This document shows, piece after piece, positions 6,949 through 16,197 of a stretch of DNA of 64,000 nucleotides. The position numbers were made by a program, and so were the translations under genes. Numbering within the stretch: position 1 is the stretch's first letter; each line of letters begins with the position of its first letter. The DNA comes from REEB95 sp963810055. GTDB lineage: Bacteria > Pseudomonadota > Alphaproteobacteria > ATCC43930 > CGMCC-115725. A model generated the notes under the pieces. That model searched no databases. It saw only the letters and a program-made list of their open reading frames with translations, and was not told the DNA's origin. Location of the stretch: contig CAWEME010000012.1 of NCBI GenBank assembly GCA_963810055.1, positions 248,001 to 312,000 of the forward strand, given 5' to 3'.

Positions 6949-8778
6949 TTAGCGCGTCCCCGGGGCGCGGGTGAGCGCGCCCGAGGTGCCGCTGTCATAG
7001 CCGGGCTCGACGCGCACATCGACCACCGCGACCAGGCCGGCATCGGCCGCCGCGATCCCCTGCTTGATCGCTTGGGGCAGATCAGCCAGATCGCCCACCG
7101 GGCCGAAGCCTTGCGCGCCCTGCGCCCGCGCCATCGCCGCCAGATCGATGTCCGGGTCGCCGATGTGCTGGCCGATCCATTTATTGGCCACCGGACGGTT
7201 GCGCTCCTTGGCCATGCGCTCCTGATGCACCTCGTCGTTGTAGAAGGACCGGTTGTTGGCGACCAGGATCAGCAGCGGAATGCGGTAATGCACCGCGGTC
7301 CAGAGCGCGGTGACGCCCATCAGGAAATCGCCGTCGCCCAGCACCGCCACCGGCAACCGGCCGCTGCCCCGCAGCGCAAGCGCCGAGCCGACGCTGGTGC
7401 CGGGGCCGGAACCGATGCCGCCGCCGCCGTCGCCGCCGAGGAAATCGAGCGGGTGATGGACCGGCCAGAAATGCCCGGCCCAGGACAGCGAATGGCGCAA
7501 CAGCGAGGATTTGCGGCCCTTCACCGCCGCGCGCAACGCAGAAGCCAGATGCGGCACCGAGATGGCGCCCTGGCCTTCGGTCGCGGGCAGGGGACGCCGC
7601 TCGGCCGGCTTGCGTCCCGGCCAGGCCGGATGCTTGCGCGGCCCCAGATCGCGCAGCGCCGCGAGAATCGCCGCGACCGCGGGCTCGGGCGATGATTCGA
7701 GCGCGAGATCGACCGGGGCCAGGCCCTGGTGATCCATGCTCCAGCCGTTGTGCAGATGCCCGTCGAGGGTGGCGTGGATGACGAAGGATTTCACCTCCTC
7801 GCCGCGCCAGGCGGATTTCAAGGTGCCGGCGAGATCGATCCAGTCGAGCGCCAGCACGCAATCGGCCGGGCGCAGGAGCGCCGCCGCCTCGACCCCCGGC
7901 AAGGTCGTGGGCGCCGCGCCCAGCAGCGGATGATCGGAAGGGAAGGCGCCCGCCTGCTTCAGATCGGTCAACACCACCGCGCCGAGAGTCTCGGCCAGCT
8001 TGACGCGATCGGCCCAGCCTTGCTCGCCGCGCGACACCCGTCCCATCAGGATCACCGGCCGCTGCGCCTCGTGGAGGCGTCTGGCCGATGCTGCGGCCCT
8101 GGCGGCGTCGGGGGCGGCGTCCGCGGGCGCGCGGAAGCGCGTCACATCGGGTAAGGGCGGCGTTGATGCGAGCTTCGTTTCCTGCAAGCCGGCGTCGAGG
8201 CAGACATAGGCGGGGCCGCGCGGCGCGGTCTGGATGATCTTCCAGGCGCGCAGGATCGATTCCTGCGCGGCCTCGACCGAAGCCGGCTGGTCGTCCCATT
8301 TGGTGTAGGGACGGATGAGCGCGCCCTGGTCCTTGGCGGTGTGGATCCAGTCGATCCAGGGCCGGCGCTTGGCCGCGTCGACCGGCCCGGTGGCGCCCAG
8401 CAACAGCAGCGGCGCGCGGTCGCACCAGGCGTTGAACACCGCCATGGTGGCGTGCATCAGCCCGACATTGGAATGGACGATCGCCGCCATCGGCGAATCG
8501 GAAACCTTGGCCCAGCCATGGGATATCGCGACCGCGCTTTCCTCGTGCAGCGACAGCAGCATCTGCGGGCGCTCGTTGCCCAGCCGGTTGACCAGGCTGT
8601 CGTGCAGCCCGCGATAGCTGGCGCCGGGATTGAGCGCCACATAGGGGATGTCGAGCGCGCGCAGCAGATCGGCCACGGCATCGCTGCCCCAGACGCCTTG
8701 ATCCTTGCCCGCTGCCCGCCGAGGGCGCTCGATGCCGTCCGGCTGGTTGCGCGGCGTTCCCTTGGGCGCGGCGGTCAT
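6949..8778 (-). CDS. Thiamine-diphosphate-dependent enzyme (acetolactate synthase/benzoylformate decarboxylase-like)
   Basis: A 609-residue enzyme of the acetohydroxyacid synthase/decarboxylase superfamily. The N-terminal Pyr domain carries the glutamate that activates ThDP (SLHEESAV, about residue 79). The central domain is Rossmann-like. The C-terminal PP domain has the ThDP/Mg motif GDGDFLMG... with NN about 28 residues later. The reaction cannot be assigned: candidates are a 2-oxoacid decarboxylase or lyase. ATG 8778 is chosen because GGGAGAG precedes it; an in-frame ATG at 8814 lacks a good site. It heads the minus-strand operon with the NitT/TauT importer (gap of 18 bases to the ATPase), suggesting the importer supplies its substrate or a precursor. 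Confidence 0.82.
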   Translation of the reverse strand: MTAAPKGTPRNQPDGIERPRRAAGKDQGVWGSDAVADLLRALDIPYVALNPGASYRGLHDSLVNRLGNERPQMLLSLHEESAVAISHGWAKVSDSPMAAIVHSNVGLMHATMAVFNAWCDRAPLLLLGATGPVDAAKRRPWIDWIHTAKDQGALIRPYTKWDDQPASVEAAQESILRAWKIIQTAPRGPAYVCLDAGLQETKLASTPPLPDVTRFRAPADAAPDAARAAASARRLHEAQRPVILMGRVSRGEQGWADRVKLAETLGAVVLTDLKQAGAFPSDHPLLGAAPTTLPGVEAAALLRPADCVLALDWIDLAGTLKSAWRGEEVKSFVIHATLDGHLHNGWSMDHQGLAPVDLALESSPEPAVAAILAALRDLGPRKHPAWPGRKPAERRPLPATEGQGAISVPHLASALRAAVKGRKSSLLRHSLSWAGHFWPVHHPLDFLGGDGGGGIGSGPGTSVGSALALRGSGRLPVAVLGDGDFLMGVTALWTAVHYRIPLLILVANNRSFYNDEVHQERMAKERNRPVANKWIGQHIGDPDIDLAAMARAQGAQGFGPVGDLADLPQAIKQGIAAADAGLVAVVDVRVEPGYDSGTSGALTRAPGTR

Positions 8779-8857
8779 CCGATCTCTCCCTGGATTTCTT
8801 GGACCTGGTTCCAACGAGGCCGGATTGTGCCCCGGCCCGGGCTAAAGGTCGAGATCG

Positions 8858-11314
8858 CTAAACGTCGAGATTGACGACATCGAGGGCGTTGGTCTGGATG
8901 AAGTCGCGGCGCGGCTCGACCAGATCGCCCATCAAGGTCGAGAATATCTCCTCGGCCAGATCGGCATGCGGCACCTTGACCTGGAGCAAGCTGCGCGCCG
9001 ACGGGTCGAGCGTGGTTTCCCAGAGCTGCTCGGGATTCATTTCGCCCAGGCCCTTATAGCGTTGGATGTCGCCCTGCTTGGGCCCGAGCGCGATCACCGC
9101 CTCGACCAGCGCGGTCGGCCCGTTGACGACGGTTTCGCCGTCCTTGGAGACGAGCTTGCCGGGCTTGCCGTAGACCTCCTGCAACTCCCCCGTGAGTTCG
9201 TTGAGGCGGCGCGCCTCGGCGCTCTTGAGCAGAGCCGCGTCCAGGACGCGGCGCTCGGTGACGCCGTGGCGCTTGCGCGTCAGCACCAGGCCTTCGCCCG
9301 CGGCCAGCTCGCTCTTCCAGCCGCGCGCGTCGGGCGGCGCCAGCAGATCCAGGCGGGTGGCGAGATATTTGGCCGCCTCGCCGCCCTTTTTCGGCTCCTC
9401 GAGCAGCGCGGGATCGAGCACGCCGGCGATGGCCGCCTGCTCGACCACGTCGAGCGAACCCACCTTGCGCGCCATCGGCTGGAGCAATCCGCGCACGGTG
9501 CGCGCGCGCTCGACCAGGTCCTTGAGGTCGTTGCCCGCGCGTTCGACCTTGTCGTGCTGGCGGAACACCGCGTCCTTGATGCCGGATGAGACCCGGTATT
9601 CCTCGAGCGCGGCGTCGTCCTTCAGATAGATCGCCTTGCCCGCGCCGCGTTTCACCTGATAGAGCGGCGGCTGGGCGATGTAGAGATAGCCCTTGTCGAT
9701 GAGCGCGCCCATCTGGCGGAAGAAGAAGGTCAAGAGCAGCGTGCGGATGTGGCTGCCGTCGACATCGGCGTCGGTCATGATGATGACGCGGTGATAGCGC
9801 GCCTTGGCCGCGTCGAATTCCTCGGGGCCGATACCCGTGCCCAATGCGGCAATGAGCGTGCCGATCTCGGCCGAGGACAGCATCTTGTCGAAACGCGCGC
9901 GCTCGACGTTCAGGATCTTGCCCTTCAAGGGCAGGATCGCCTGGAAGCGGCGGTTGCGGCCCTGCTTGGCCGAGCCGCCGGCGCTGTCGCCCTCGACGAT
10001 GAACAGCTCGCTCTGCGCCGGGTCGCGCTCCTGGCAATCGGCCAGCTTGCCGGGAAGGTTGGCGAGGTCGAGCGCGCCCTTGCGGCGGGTCAGTTCGCGC
10101 GCCTTGCGCGCGGCCTCGCGCGCCGCGGCGGCCTCGATCACCTTGCCGACGACGCGGCGGGCGTCGGAGGGATGCTCCTCGAACCATTGCCGCATCTTGT
10201 CGGCGACGACGCCTTCGACCGCGGGCCGGGTTTCGGAGGAAACCAGCTTGTCCTTGGTCTGGGAGGAGAATTTCGGGTCGGGCATCTTGATCGACAGGAT
10301 GCAGGTGAGGCCCTCGCGCATGTCCTCGCCGGTGAGCGCGATCTTCTCCTTCCGCGCCGTGATCTCGTCGGCGTAGTGGTTGACGGTGCGGGTGAGCGCG
10401 GCGCGAAATCCTGCCAGATGCGTGCCGCCGTCGCGCTGCGGGATGTTGTTGGTGAAGCACAGCATGGTCTCGTGGTAGCTGTCGGTCCATTCCATCGCCA
10501 CTTCGACCGAGATCTTGTCGCGCTCGCCCGCCATGACGATGGGCGCGCCGTGCAGCACCTGCTTGGAGCGGTCGAGATACTTGACGAAGGCCTCGAGCCC
10601 GCCGTCGTAATGCAGCTTGACCGTCTTGGGCTCGACGCCGCGCGCGTCGGTCAATTCCAGCGACAAGCCGGAATTGAGGAAGGCGAGCTCGCGCAGCCGG
10701 TGTTCGAATGTCGCGAAATCGAACTCGGTCTTGGTGAAGGTCTTGGGGGAGGGCCAGAATGTCACTTCCGTGCCGGTCTTGGGCTGTTGCTTGCCCTGGC
10801 GCTCGGCCATCGGGGCCGGGCCGGTTTCCTTCAAGGGCGCCACCGGGTCGCCGTTCTTGAAGCTGATGAAATATTCCTTGGCCCCGCGCCAGATGCGCAG
10901 ATCGAGCTTTTCCGACAGCGCGTTCACCACCGACACGCCGACGCCGTGCAGGCCGCCCGACACCTTGTAGGAGTTCTGGTCGAATTTGCCGCCGGCATGG
11001 AGCTGGGTCATGATGACCTGCGCCGCCGAGACGCCTTCCTCCTTGTGGATGTCGACCGGCACGCCGCGGCCGTTGTCGAGGATGGTGGCGGAGCCGTCGG
11101 GATTGAGCGTCACGTTCACGGTGTCGCAGAAACCCGCCAAGGCCTCGTCGATCGAATTGTCCACCACCTCGTAGATCATGCGGTGGAGACCCGAGCCGTC
11201 GTCGGTGTCGCCGATATACATGCCCGGGCGTTTGCGCACGGCATCGAGGCCGCGCAGCACCTTGATCGAATGCGCGCTGTATTCCTCTTTCTCTTCCGCG
11301 GCTTGCGAAGCCAA
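8858..11314 (-). CDS. gyrB: DNA gyrase subunit B
   Basis: The ATPase subunit of type II topoisomerase, 818 residues from TTG 11314. Seen in order: GHKL ATPase (EVVDNSIDEALAG, DNGRGVPV, GGLHGVGVSVVNALS), transducer domain, TOPRIM (EGDSAGGSAKQGR and TDADVDGSHI), and the C-terminal RYKGLGEMNPEQLW. The 5' end is odd. ATG 11354, at the expected place 28 bases after the recF stop, is in another frame; deleting one base near 11342-11343 would give a natural N-terminus (MSKPSTPTKPDPALAS) that runs into the gyrB frame. So either TTG 11314 is used or the sequence has a one-base insertion. It is last in the dnaA-dnaN-recF-gyrB series. Confidence 0.96.
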   Translation of the reverse strand: MASQAAEEKEEYSAHSIKVLRGLDAVRKRPGMYIGDTDDGSGLHRMIYEVVDNSIDEALAGFCDTVNVTLNPDGSATILDNGRGVPVDIHKEEGVSAAQVIMTQLHAGGKFDQNSYKVSGGLHGVGVSVVNALSEKLDLRIWRGAKEYFISFKNGDPVAPLKETGPAPMAERQGKQQPKTGTEVTFWPSPKTFTKTEFDFATFEHRLRELAFLNSGLSLELTDARGVEPKTVKLHYDGGLEAFVKYLDRSKQVLHGAPIVMAGERDKISVEVAMEWTDSYHETMLCFTNNIPQRDGGTHLAGFRAALTRTVNHYADEITARKEKIALTGEDMREGLTCILSIKMPDPKFSSQTKDKLVSSETRPAVEGVVADKMRQWFEEHPSDARRVVGKVIEAAAAREAARKARELTRRKGALDLANLPGKLADCQERDPAQSELFIVEGDSAGGSAKQGRNRRFQAILPLKGKILNVERARFDKMLSSAEIGTLIAALGTGIGPEEFDAAKARYHRVIIMTDADVDGSHIRTLLLTFFFRQMGALIDKGYLYIAQPPLYQVKRGAGKAIYLKDDAALEEYRVSSGIKDAVFRQHDKVERAGNDLKDLVERARTVRGLLQPMARKVGSLDVVEQAAIAGVLDPALLEEPKKGGEAAKYLATRLDLLAPPDARGWKSELAAGEGLVLTRKRHGVTERRVLDAALLKSAEARRLNELTGELQEVYGKPGKLVSKDGETVVNGPTALVEAVIALGPKQGDIQRYKGLGEMNPEQLWETTLDPSARSLLQVKVPHADLAEEIFSTLMGDLVEPRRDFIQTNALDVVNLDV

Positions 11315-11381
11315 AGCGGGATCGGGCTTGGTCGGGGTTGACCGGTTTGCTCATAAGTCGTTTTTCCGTTTCTTGAAGCGT

Positions 11382-12584
11382 TCAGCCGGGCGCGATCGCG
11401 GCATGGGAAATGGCGAAGAACTGGGCATTGCCGCGCAGCTCCTCGAACAGGCCGGCATCGGTGCCGGCGAGCCAGGCCTGGGCCTTCAAATCGAGAATGG
11501 CGGCGAACAGCGCCGAACGCCGTTCGGCATCGAGATGCGCCGTGATCTCGTCCAGCAGCAGCAAGGGCGCCTGCCCCCGCCGCGCCGCCGCGAGCCGGGC
11601 ATAGGCCAGGGTGATGGCGATCAGCAGCGCCTTCTGCTCGCCGGTCGAGCAGGAGCCCGCCTCGATTCCGGTTTCGAGATGCCGCACCAGCAGATCGGAG
11701 CGGTGCGGGCCGCATTGGGTGACGCCGCTTTCGGCGTCGAGGCGGCGGCTGTCTCGAAGCGCGCGGCGGAATTCCTCCTCGGATGCCAGCGCCGGCATGG
11801 ATTGGATCGAGCTTTCGACCGTGCCTTCGACGGCAAGCCCGGCGCGCGGGAAAGGACCCGAGGCGGAGCGGCAGGCGGCGTCGAGCCGGGAAACTGCCTC
11901 GAGGCGCGCCGCCGCCAGAGCCACGCCGTTCTCGGCCATGATGTCTTCGAGCGCCGTAAGCCAGGCTCCGTCGGCCCCGTTGCCCGGGCGCGACCCCTCG
12001 CGCAACAGCCGCGCGCGCTCGCGCAGCGCCTTCTCATAGGCGTTGAGCCGCGCCCAATGGCCGGGATCGAATCCGGTCACCAGCCGGTCGAGGAAACGGC
12101 GGCGCGAGGAAGCGCCGTCGATGAAAATGCGGTCCATCTGCGGCGTGAGCCAGGCCAAACCGAAACGCTCGGCCAGTTCCTGCTGGCTTTTGGCCGGTGA
12201 TCCGTCGATGCGCAGGCTGCGGCGCTCGCCGCTGTCGCTCGCATCATCGCGCCCGGTGCCGATTTCGACCTCGCCCGCGGGCAAAGCCACCACCGCGGCC
12301 AAGGCCCAGGGCCCGGGCTGGTTGTGGCGGTCGATCTCGCGGAGCTTGGCGCGGCGCAGGCCGCGGCCGGGCGCGAGGAAGGACAACGCCTCCAGGAGAT
12401 TGGTCTTGCCCGCGCCGTTGGCGCCGTAGAGCACGACGGGCATGGCGTCGACGGCAAGCCGGGCGCGCGCATAGCCGCGGAAATCGGTCAGCATCAACCG
12501 GGAAACCGCCACCGGTAGGGGCGCCAAAACGGGCGATAAATCATTCGCCGGAATGGCGAGGGGGGCGAGGGCGTCCTGCCGCAC
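11382..12584 (-). CDS. recF: DNA replication and repair protein RecF
   Basis: A 400-residue SMC-like ATPase that helps load RecA at single-strand gaps together with RecO and RecR. Walker A is GANGAGKTN at about residues 54-62, the signature region is STGEQKALLI and Walker B is LLLLDEITAHLDAERR near the C-terminus. The frame starts with GTG 12584, 20 bases after the dnaN stop; its ribosome-binding site is weak, and the protein is about 30 residues longer than many RecF proteins before the conserved SRLMLTDFRGY block, so a later start is possible. It is encoded between dnaN and gyrB, the usual order. Confidence 0.94.
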   Translation of the reverse strand: MRQDALAPLAIPANDLSPVLAPLPVAVSRLMLTDFRGYARARLAVDAMPVVLYGANGAGKTNLLEALSFLAPGRGLRRAKLREIDRHNQPGPWALAAVVALPAGEVEIGTGRDDASDSGERRSLRIDGSPAKSQQELAERFGLAWLTPQMDRIFIDGASSRRRFLDRLVTGFDPGHWARLNAYEKALRERARLLREGSRPGNGADGAWLTALEDIMAENGVALAAARLEAVSRLDAACRSASGPFPRAGLAVEGTVESSIQSMPALASEEEFRRALRDSRRLDAESGVTQCGPHRSDLLVRHLETGIEAGSCSTGEQKALLIAITLAYARLAAARRGQAPLLLLDEITAHLDAERRSALFAAILDLKAQAWLAGTDAGLFEELRGNAQFFAISHAAIAPG

Positions 12585-12603
12585 GGGGAAACCGGGCGCG
12601 CCT

Positions 12604-13719
12604 TCAGACGCGCATCGGCATGAGCACGTAAAGCGCGCTGCCGTCGGCGGCGTCGCGCACCACGGTGGGCGAAGCGGCGTCGGCCAGCATGAAGCGCGCG
12701 TTTTCGCCCTCGATCTGCTCGGCGATGTCCAGCAGGTAACGGGCGTTGAACCCGATCTCCAAGGGCGAAGCGGCGTAGCCGACCTCGATTTCCTCCGAAG
12801 CGGTGCCGTTTTCGGGGCTGGTGGCGGAAAGCGTCAGGCTGTTGCGCTCGAGCGCCAGCTTCACGGCGCGGCTCTTCTCGGTCGAAATGGTGGAGACGCG
12901 GTCGACCGCCTCGGCGAACTCCTTGCGGCGCACGTCGAGCGTTTTATCGTTGCCGGTCGGAATGACACGGTCGTAATCGGGGAAGGTGCCGTCGATCAGC
13001 TTCGAGGTCAGCACCGTGGCGCCGAAGGCGAAGCGGATCTTGGTGTCGGAAAGCGAAACCGACACCTCGCTGTCCATTTCTTCCAAGAGCTTGCGCAACT
13101 CGCCCACGGCCTTGCGCGGCACGATCACGCCCGGCATCCCGGCGGCGCCGTCGGGCAGCGGCAGCTCCATGCGCGCCAGGCGGTGGCCGTCGGTGGCGAC
13201 CGCGCGCAGCACGGATATTCCGTCGCTCTTGGCGGCGTGAAGATAGATTCCGTTGAGGTAATAGCGCGTTTCCTCGGTCGAGATGGCGAAGCGCGTGCGA
13301 TCGATGAGGCGCTTCAGGTCGGCGGCCGAGAGCGAAAAGCCGTGACCCAGATCGCCGCCCGCCATCTGCGGATAATCCGCGACCGGCAGGCAGGCGAGGG
13401 TGAAGGTCGAGCGGCCGGAGCGCAGGCTGATCTGGCCCTTCTCGCCGTCCTCGAGCGAAACCTGCGCGCCTTCGGGCAGCTTGCGCACGATGTCGTAAAG
13501 CGTGTGCGCCGGCACCGTGGTGCCGCCCCCTTTGACGCCCTGGGCCGGCACGGCCGAGACCATTTCGAGGTCCATGTCGGTGGCGGAAAGCGACAATTTG
13601 CCGTCCTCGGCCTTGACCAGCACGTTGGAAAGGATGGGGATGGTGTTGCGCCGCTCGACCACGCTCTGCACGTGGCCCAGGGCCCGGAGCAGGGCGGCGC
13701 GTTCGATGGTCAGTTTCAT
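12604..13719 (-). CDS. dnaN: DNA polymerase III beta sliding clamp
   Basis: A 371-residue processivity clamp that encircles DNA as a dimer and tethers polymerase III. It starts MKLTIERAALLRALGHVQSV and shows the NTIPILSNVL block and the conserved C-terminus ALYVLMPMRV. ATG 13719 gives the normal N-terminus; an in-frame ATG further up (13782) would add 21 unrelated residues. The 227-base gap to dnaA contains a short hairpin CTTAGC-AGGAA-GCTAAG at 13917-13933, without a T-run, and an AT-rich stretch around 13850 (AAAAAACTATATC) that may belong to a dnaN promoter. Confidence 0.97.
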   Translation of the reverse strand: MKLTIERAALLRALGHVQSVVERRNTIPILSNVLVKAEDGKLSLSATDMDLEMVSAVPAQGVKGGGTTVPAHTLYDIVRKLPEGAQVSLEDGEKGQISLRSGRSTFTLACLPVADYPQMAGGDLGHGFSLSAADLKRLIDRTRFAISTEETRYYLNGIYLHAAKSDGISVLRAVATDGHRLARMELPLPDGAAGMPGVIVPRKAVGELRKLLEEMDSEVSVSLSDTKIRFAFGATVLTSKLIDGTFPDYDRVIPTGNDKTLDVRRKEFAEAVDRVSTISTEKSRAVKLALERNSLTLSATSPENGTASEEIEVGYAASPLEIGFNARYLLDIAEQIEGENARFMLADAASPTVVRDAADGSALYVLMPMRV

Positions 13720-13946
13720 GGTTTTTCGGGTTTCGTCCGGGTTGCGACGGCGTTGCGTTATGGCCCCCTCGCGGGCCGGCACCCCGCCGCACGCGAATCA
13801 CCCGGAAACCGCCGGAAGACTCTCACGCAACGGGAAAAAACTATATCACAGCGGCAGGCGGCCGCACCACCAAATCGGCCGCCGGGAATCGCAGGTTCTG
13901 CCTTTCGAATCAATTGCTTAGCAGGAAGCTAAGGCCTTGCGCAAGC

Positions 13947-15335
13947 TCAGGTTTCGAGCATCCGCTTCAAGAGCTCGATGTCCTCGGCCAATGTCCGGTC
14001 GGCGGCCTTCAGCTCCTCGATCTTGCGCACCGCATGCATCACCGTGGTGTGGTCGCGGCCGCCGAATTTGCGCCCGATCTCGGGCAGCGAGCGGGGGGTG
14101 AGCTGCTTGCACAGATACATCGCCACCTGGCGGGGCCGCGCCACGGCGCGGGCGCGGCGCGCGGAATGCATGTCGGCAAGACGGATGTTGTAGTGCTCGG
14201 CGACGCGCTTCTGGATCTCGTCGATGGTGACGCGGCGGTCGTTGGCGCGCAGCAGATCGTGCAGCACTTCCTGCGCGCTTTCCAGCGTGACGGTGCGGCC
14301 GACCAGCTGGGTGTGGGCGGAGATGCGGTGCAGAGCGCCTTCGAGCTCGCGCACGTTGGAGGTGATCTTGTGCGCCAGGAATTCCAGCACCTTGCCCGGC
14401 ACCTGGGATTTGGTGGCGTCCGCCTTGGCCTGGAGGATGCCGAGCCGCAATTCATAGGTGGTGGGGTGGAGATCGGCCACCAGGCCCCAGCCGAGGCGGG
14501 ATTTGACCCGTTCCTCGATGCCTTCGAGGTCGGAGGGCGATTTGTCGGCGGAAATGATGATCTGCCGGTTCTGGTCCACCAGCGCGTTGAAGGTGTGGAA
14601 GAATTCCTCCTGGGTCGCGTCGCGGCCGCCGATGAACTGGACGTCGTCGATCATCAGCACGTCGACCGAGCGGAACTGCTCCTTGAACGCCATGGTGTCC
14701 TTGAAGCGGATGGCGCGCACGAACTGGTACATGAACTTCTCGGCCGAGAGATAGATCACCTTGCGCGTCGGGTCCTGGGTGCGGATATGCCAGGCGATGC
14801 CATGCATCAGGTGGGTCTTGCCCAACCCCACCCCGCCGTAGAGAAAGAGCGGGTTGAAGGGCACGTGACGGCCGGGGCCGACCTGGGATTCGGCCACCCG
14901 GCGGGCGGCGGCATGGGCCAGCTCGTTGGGCTTGCCGACGACGAAATTCTCGAAGGTGAAGCGCGGATCGAGCGGCGCGCTGATGTCCTTTTCCTCGGTG
15001 GCGGTTTCGGCCGCTTCCTTGGGCTGGGGGGCCGATAGTTCGGCATCCGCCGGCTGGGCCATGGTCTTGCCGGTGACCAGGATCTCGACCGAGGTTATCG
15101 CCTCGTTCTCGGCGTTCCACAGCGCGCGGATGCGGTCGGCGTAATGCTGCGTCACCCAGTCGCGCAGGAAGCGGGTGGGCACGCCGATGCGCACCCGGCC
15201 CTCATCGACGCCGTAGAGCGTCATGGATTTGAGCCAGGAGCGATAGGCGGCGTCGCCGAATTCCTCGCGCAGCCGGCCGCGCACCCGCGCCCATTGGGAT
15301 TGCAAATCGTCCTTGCGTCCCGCGCTCTCGCTCAT
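13947..15335 (-). CDS. dnaA: Chromosomal replication initiator DnaA
   Basis: A 462-residue AAA+ initiator that binds DnaA boxes and opens oriC. Domain I is at the N-terminus (WARVRGRLREEFGDAAYRSWLKSM), a linker follows, then the AAA+ domain with Walker A GGVGLGKTHL and Walker B MIDDVQFIGG. The C-terminal DNA-binding domain has the signature GRDHTTVMHAVRKIEEL. ATG 15335 is chosen because domain I begins there; an upstream in-frame ATG would add 66 residues of low-complexity Arg-rich sequence. I find no DnaA-box cluster (TTATCCACA type) on either side, in line with alphaproteobacteria where the origin is often away from dnaA. Confidence 0.97.
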   Translation of the reverse strand: MSESAGRKDDLQSQWARVRGRLREEFGDAAYRSWLKSMTLYGVDEGRVRIGVPTRFLRDWVTQHYADRIRALWNAENEAITSVEILVTGKTMAQPADAELSAPQPKEAAETATEEKDISAPLDPRFTFENFVVGKPNELAHAAARRVAESQVGPGRHVPFNPLFLYGGVGLGKTHLMHGIAWHIRTQDPTRKVIYLSAEKFMYQFVRAIRFKDTMAFKEQFRSVDVLMIDDVQFIGGRDATQEEFFHTFNALVDQNRQIIISADKSPSDLEGIEERVKSRLGWGLVADLHPTTYELRLGILQAKADATKSQVPGKVLEFLAHKITSNVRELEGALHRISAHTQLVGRTVTLESAQEVLHDLLRANDRRVTIDEIQKRVAEHYNIRLADMHSARRARAVARPRQVAMYLCKQLTPRSLPEIGRKFGGRDHTTVMHAVRKIEELKAADRTLAEDIELLKRMLET

Positions 15336-15827
15336 GCGCGCGCCATGGCCGAAATTCCGGGCGCGCCGGGCGCGCGGGTTGTGAACATAGACACGCTCCG
15401 CGCGCCGGCCTCCAGACGGGACGGTCCGGGGATAGGCGCCTTTTCGTCGTTTCGCGTCGCCTGGCCGAAAACCGGCGCCGCTCGTTTGTTTCCTCTCGTC
15501 ACTCCGCCCCCCAGGACCCCACACCGCGCACAAAGCGTCCTTTTGCCGAAAGAAGTTCTAATTTCTTTTCGGCACTAGCTCTTAGACAACGACCTGTAGC
15601 TGATACGCGAGACTAATCTGGCACCCGCCGCCCTGCCGCCGAAACTTAGCCGGTACCCTTCACGCGCAACGCCCGACATCGCGATCCCCCGACTGGGTGG
15701 AACAGGGTCTTGCACCTCAATTTCGACGGCGCAGATGCAAACTTTACCGAAGGCGAACACCGAAAGGCAACATAACTGCAATGTGAACGCAAAAATTTTT
15801 TTCTTGCGGCAGAACGGCAACGGGCGC
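15336..15827. other. Intergenic region between rpsT and dnaA
   Basis: 492 bases without a convincing gene. The half next to rpsT (15700-15827) is unusually AT-rich for this window and contains CGCAAAAATTTTTTTCTTGCG (about 15788-15808), which on the minus strand may help terminate rpsT transcription, although no GC-rich stem precedes the T-run. The half next to dnaA should hold the dnaA promoter and leader. No repeated DnaA boxes were found. An 81-codon open frame at 15575-15820 has no family resemblance and was not called. Confidence 0.6.
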
Positions 15828-16094
15828 TTAGCCCTTGAGCGCCTTGATCCGCGCGGAGAGACGCGACAGCTTGCGTGCGACCATGTTCTTATTCACTACG
15901 CCTCGTGCCGCGCCGCGTTGAAGCTCGGGTTGCGCCGCAACGAACGCGGCGCGCGCTTTCTTCTTGTCGCCGGCCGCGATCGCGATCTCGACGGCTTTCA
16001 CCGTGCTGCGGATGCGGTTCATGCGCGCGCGGTTGACGACGACGCGGCGCGTCGTTTGCCTTATTCTCTTTTCCGCCGATTTATGCGTCGCCAT
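15828..16094 (-). CDS. rpsT: 30S ribosomal protein S20
   Basis: An 88-residue basic protein of the small ribosomal subunit that binds 16S rRNA. It begins MATHKSAEKRIRQTTRR and has the typical all-helical, Lys/Arg/Ala-rich composition and standard family length. It is encoded upstream of dnaA on the same strand, a neighbourhood common in alphaproteobacteria. A 100-base gap separates it from the enoyl-CoA hydratase gene. Confidence 0.97.
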   Translation of the reverse strand: MATHKSAEKRIRQTTRRVVVNRARMNRIRSTVKAVEIAIAAGDKKKARAAFVAAQPELQRGAARGVVNKNMVARKLSRLSARIKALKG

Positions 16095-16197
16095 GGCAAA
16101 TCCGTGCTAGCCGGGGGAGGAAGGCGCCCTTATGGAGTGGAGCGGCGCTTATAGCCGCAGGCGACGATGCGCGTCAAGCTTATGACGGATGACATCG

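Noticed and set aside
6061..7695. Long plus-strand frame opposite the ABC ATPase and the thiamine-diphosphate enzyme gene
   Set aside because: Shadow of real genes; the minus-strand products have clear motifs.
15575..15820. 81-codon minus-strand frame between rpsT and dnaA
   Set aside because: Lies in a regulatory gap, has a weak start and no family likeness.
13720..15827. oriC next to dnaA
   Set aside because: No cluster of DnaA boxes or AT-rich 13-mers was found in the two gaps beside dnaA; alphaproteobacterial origins are often elsewhere.
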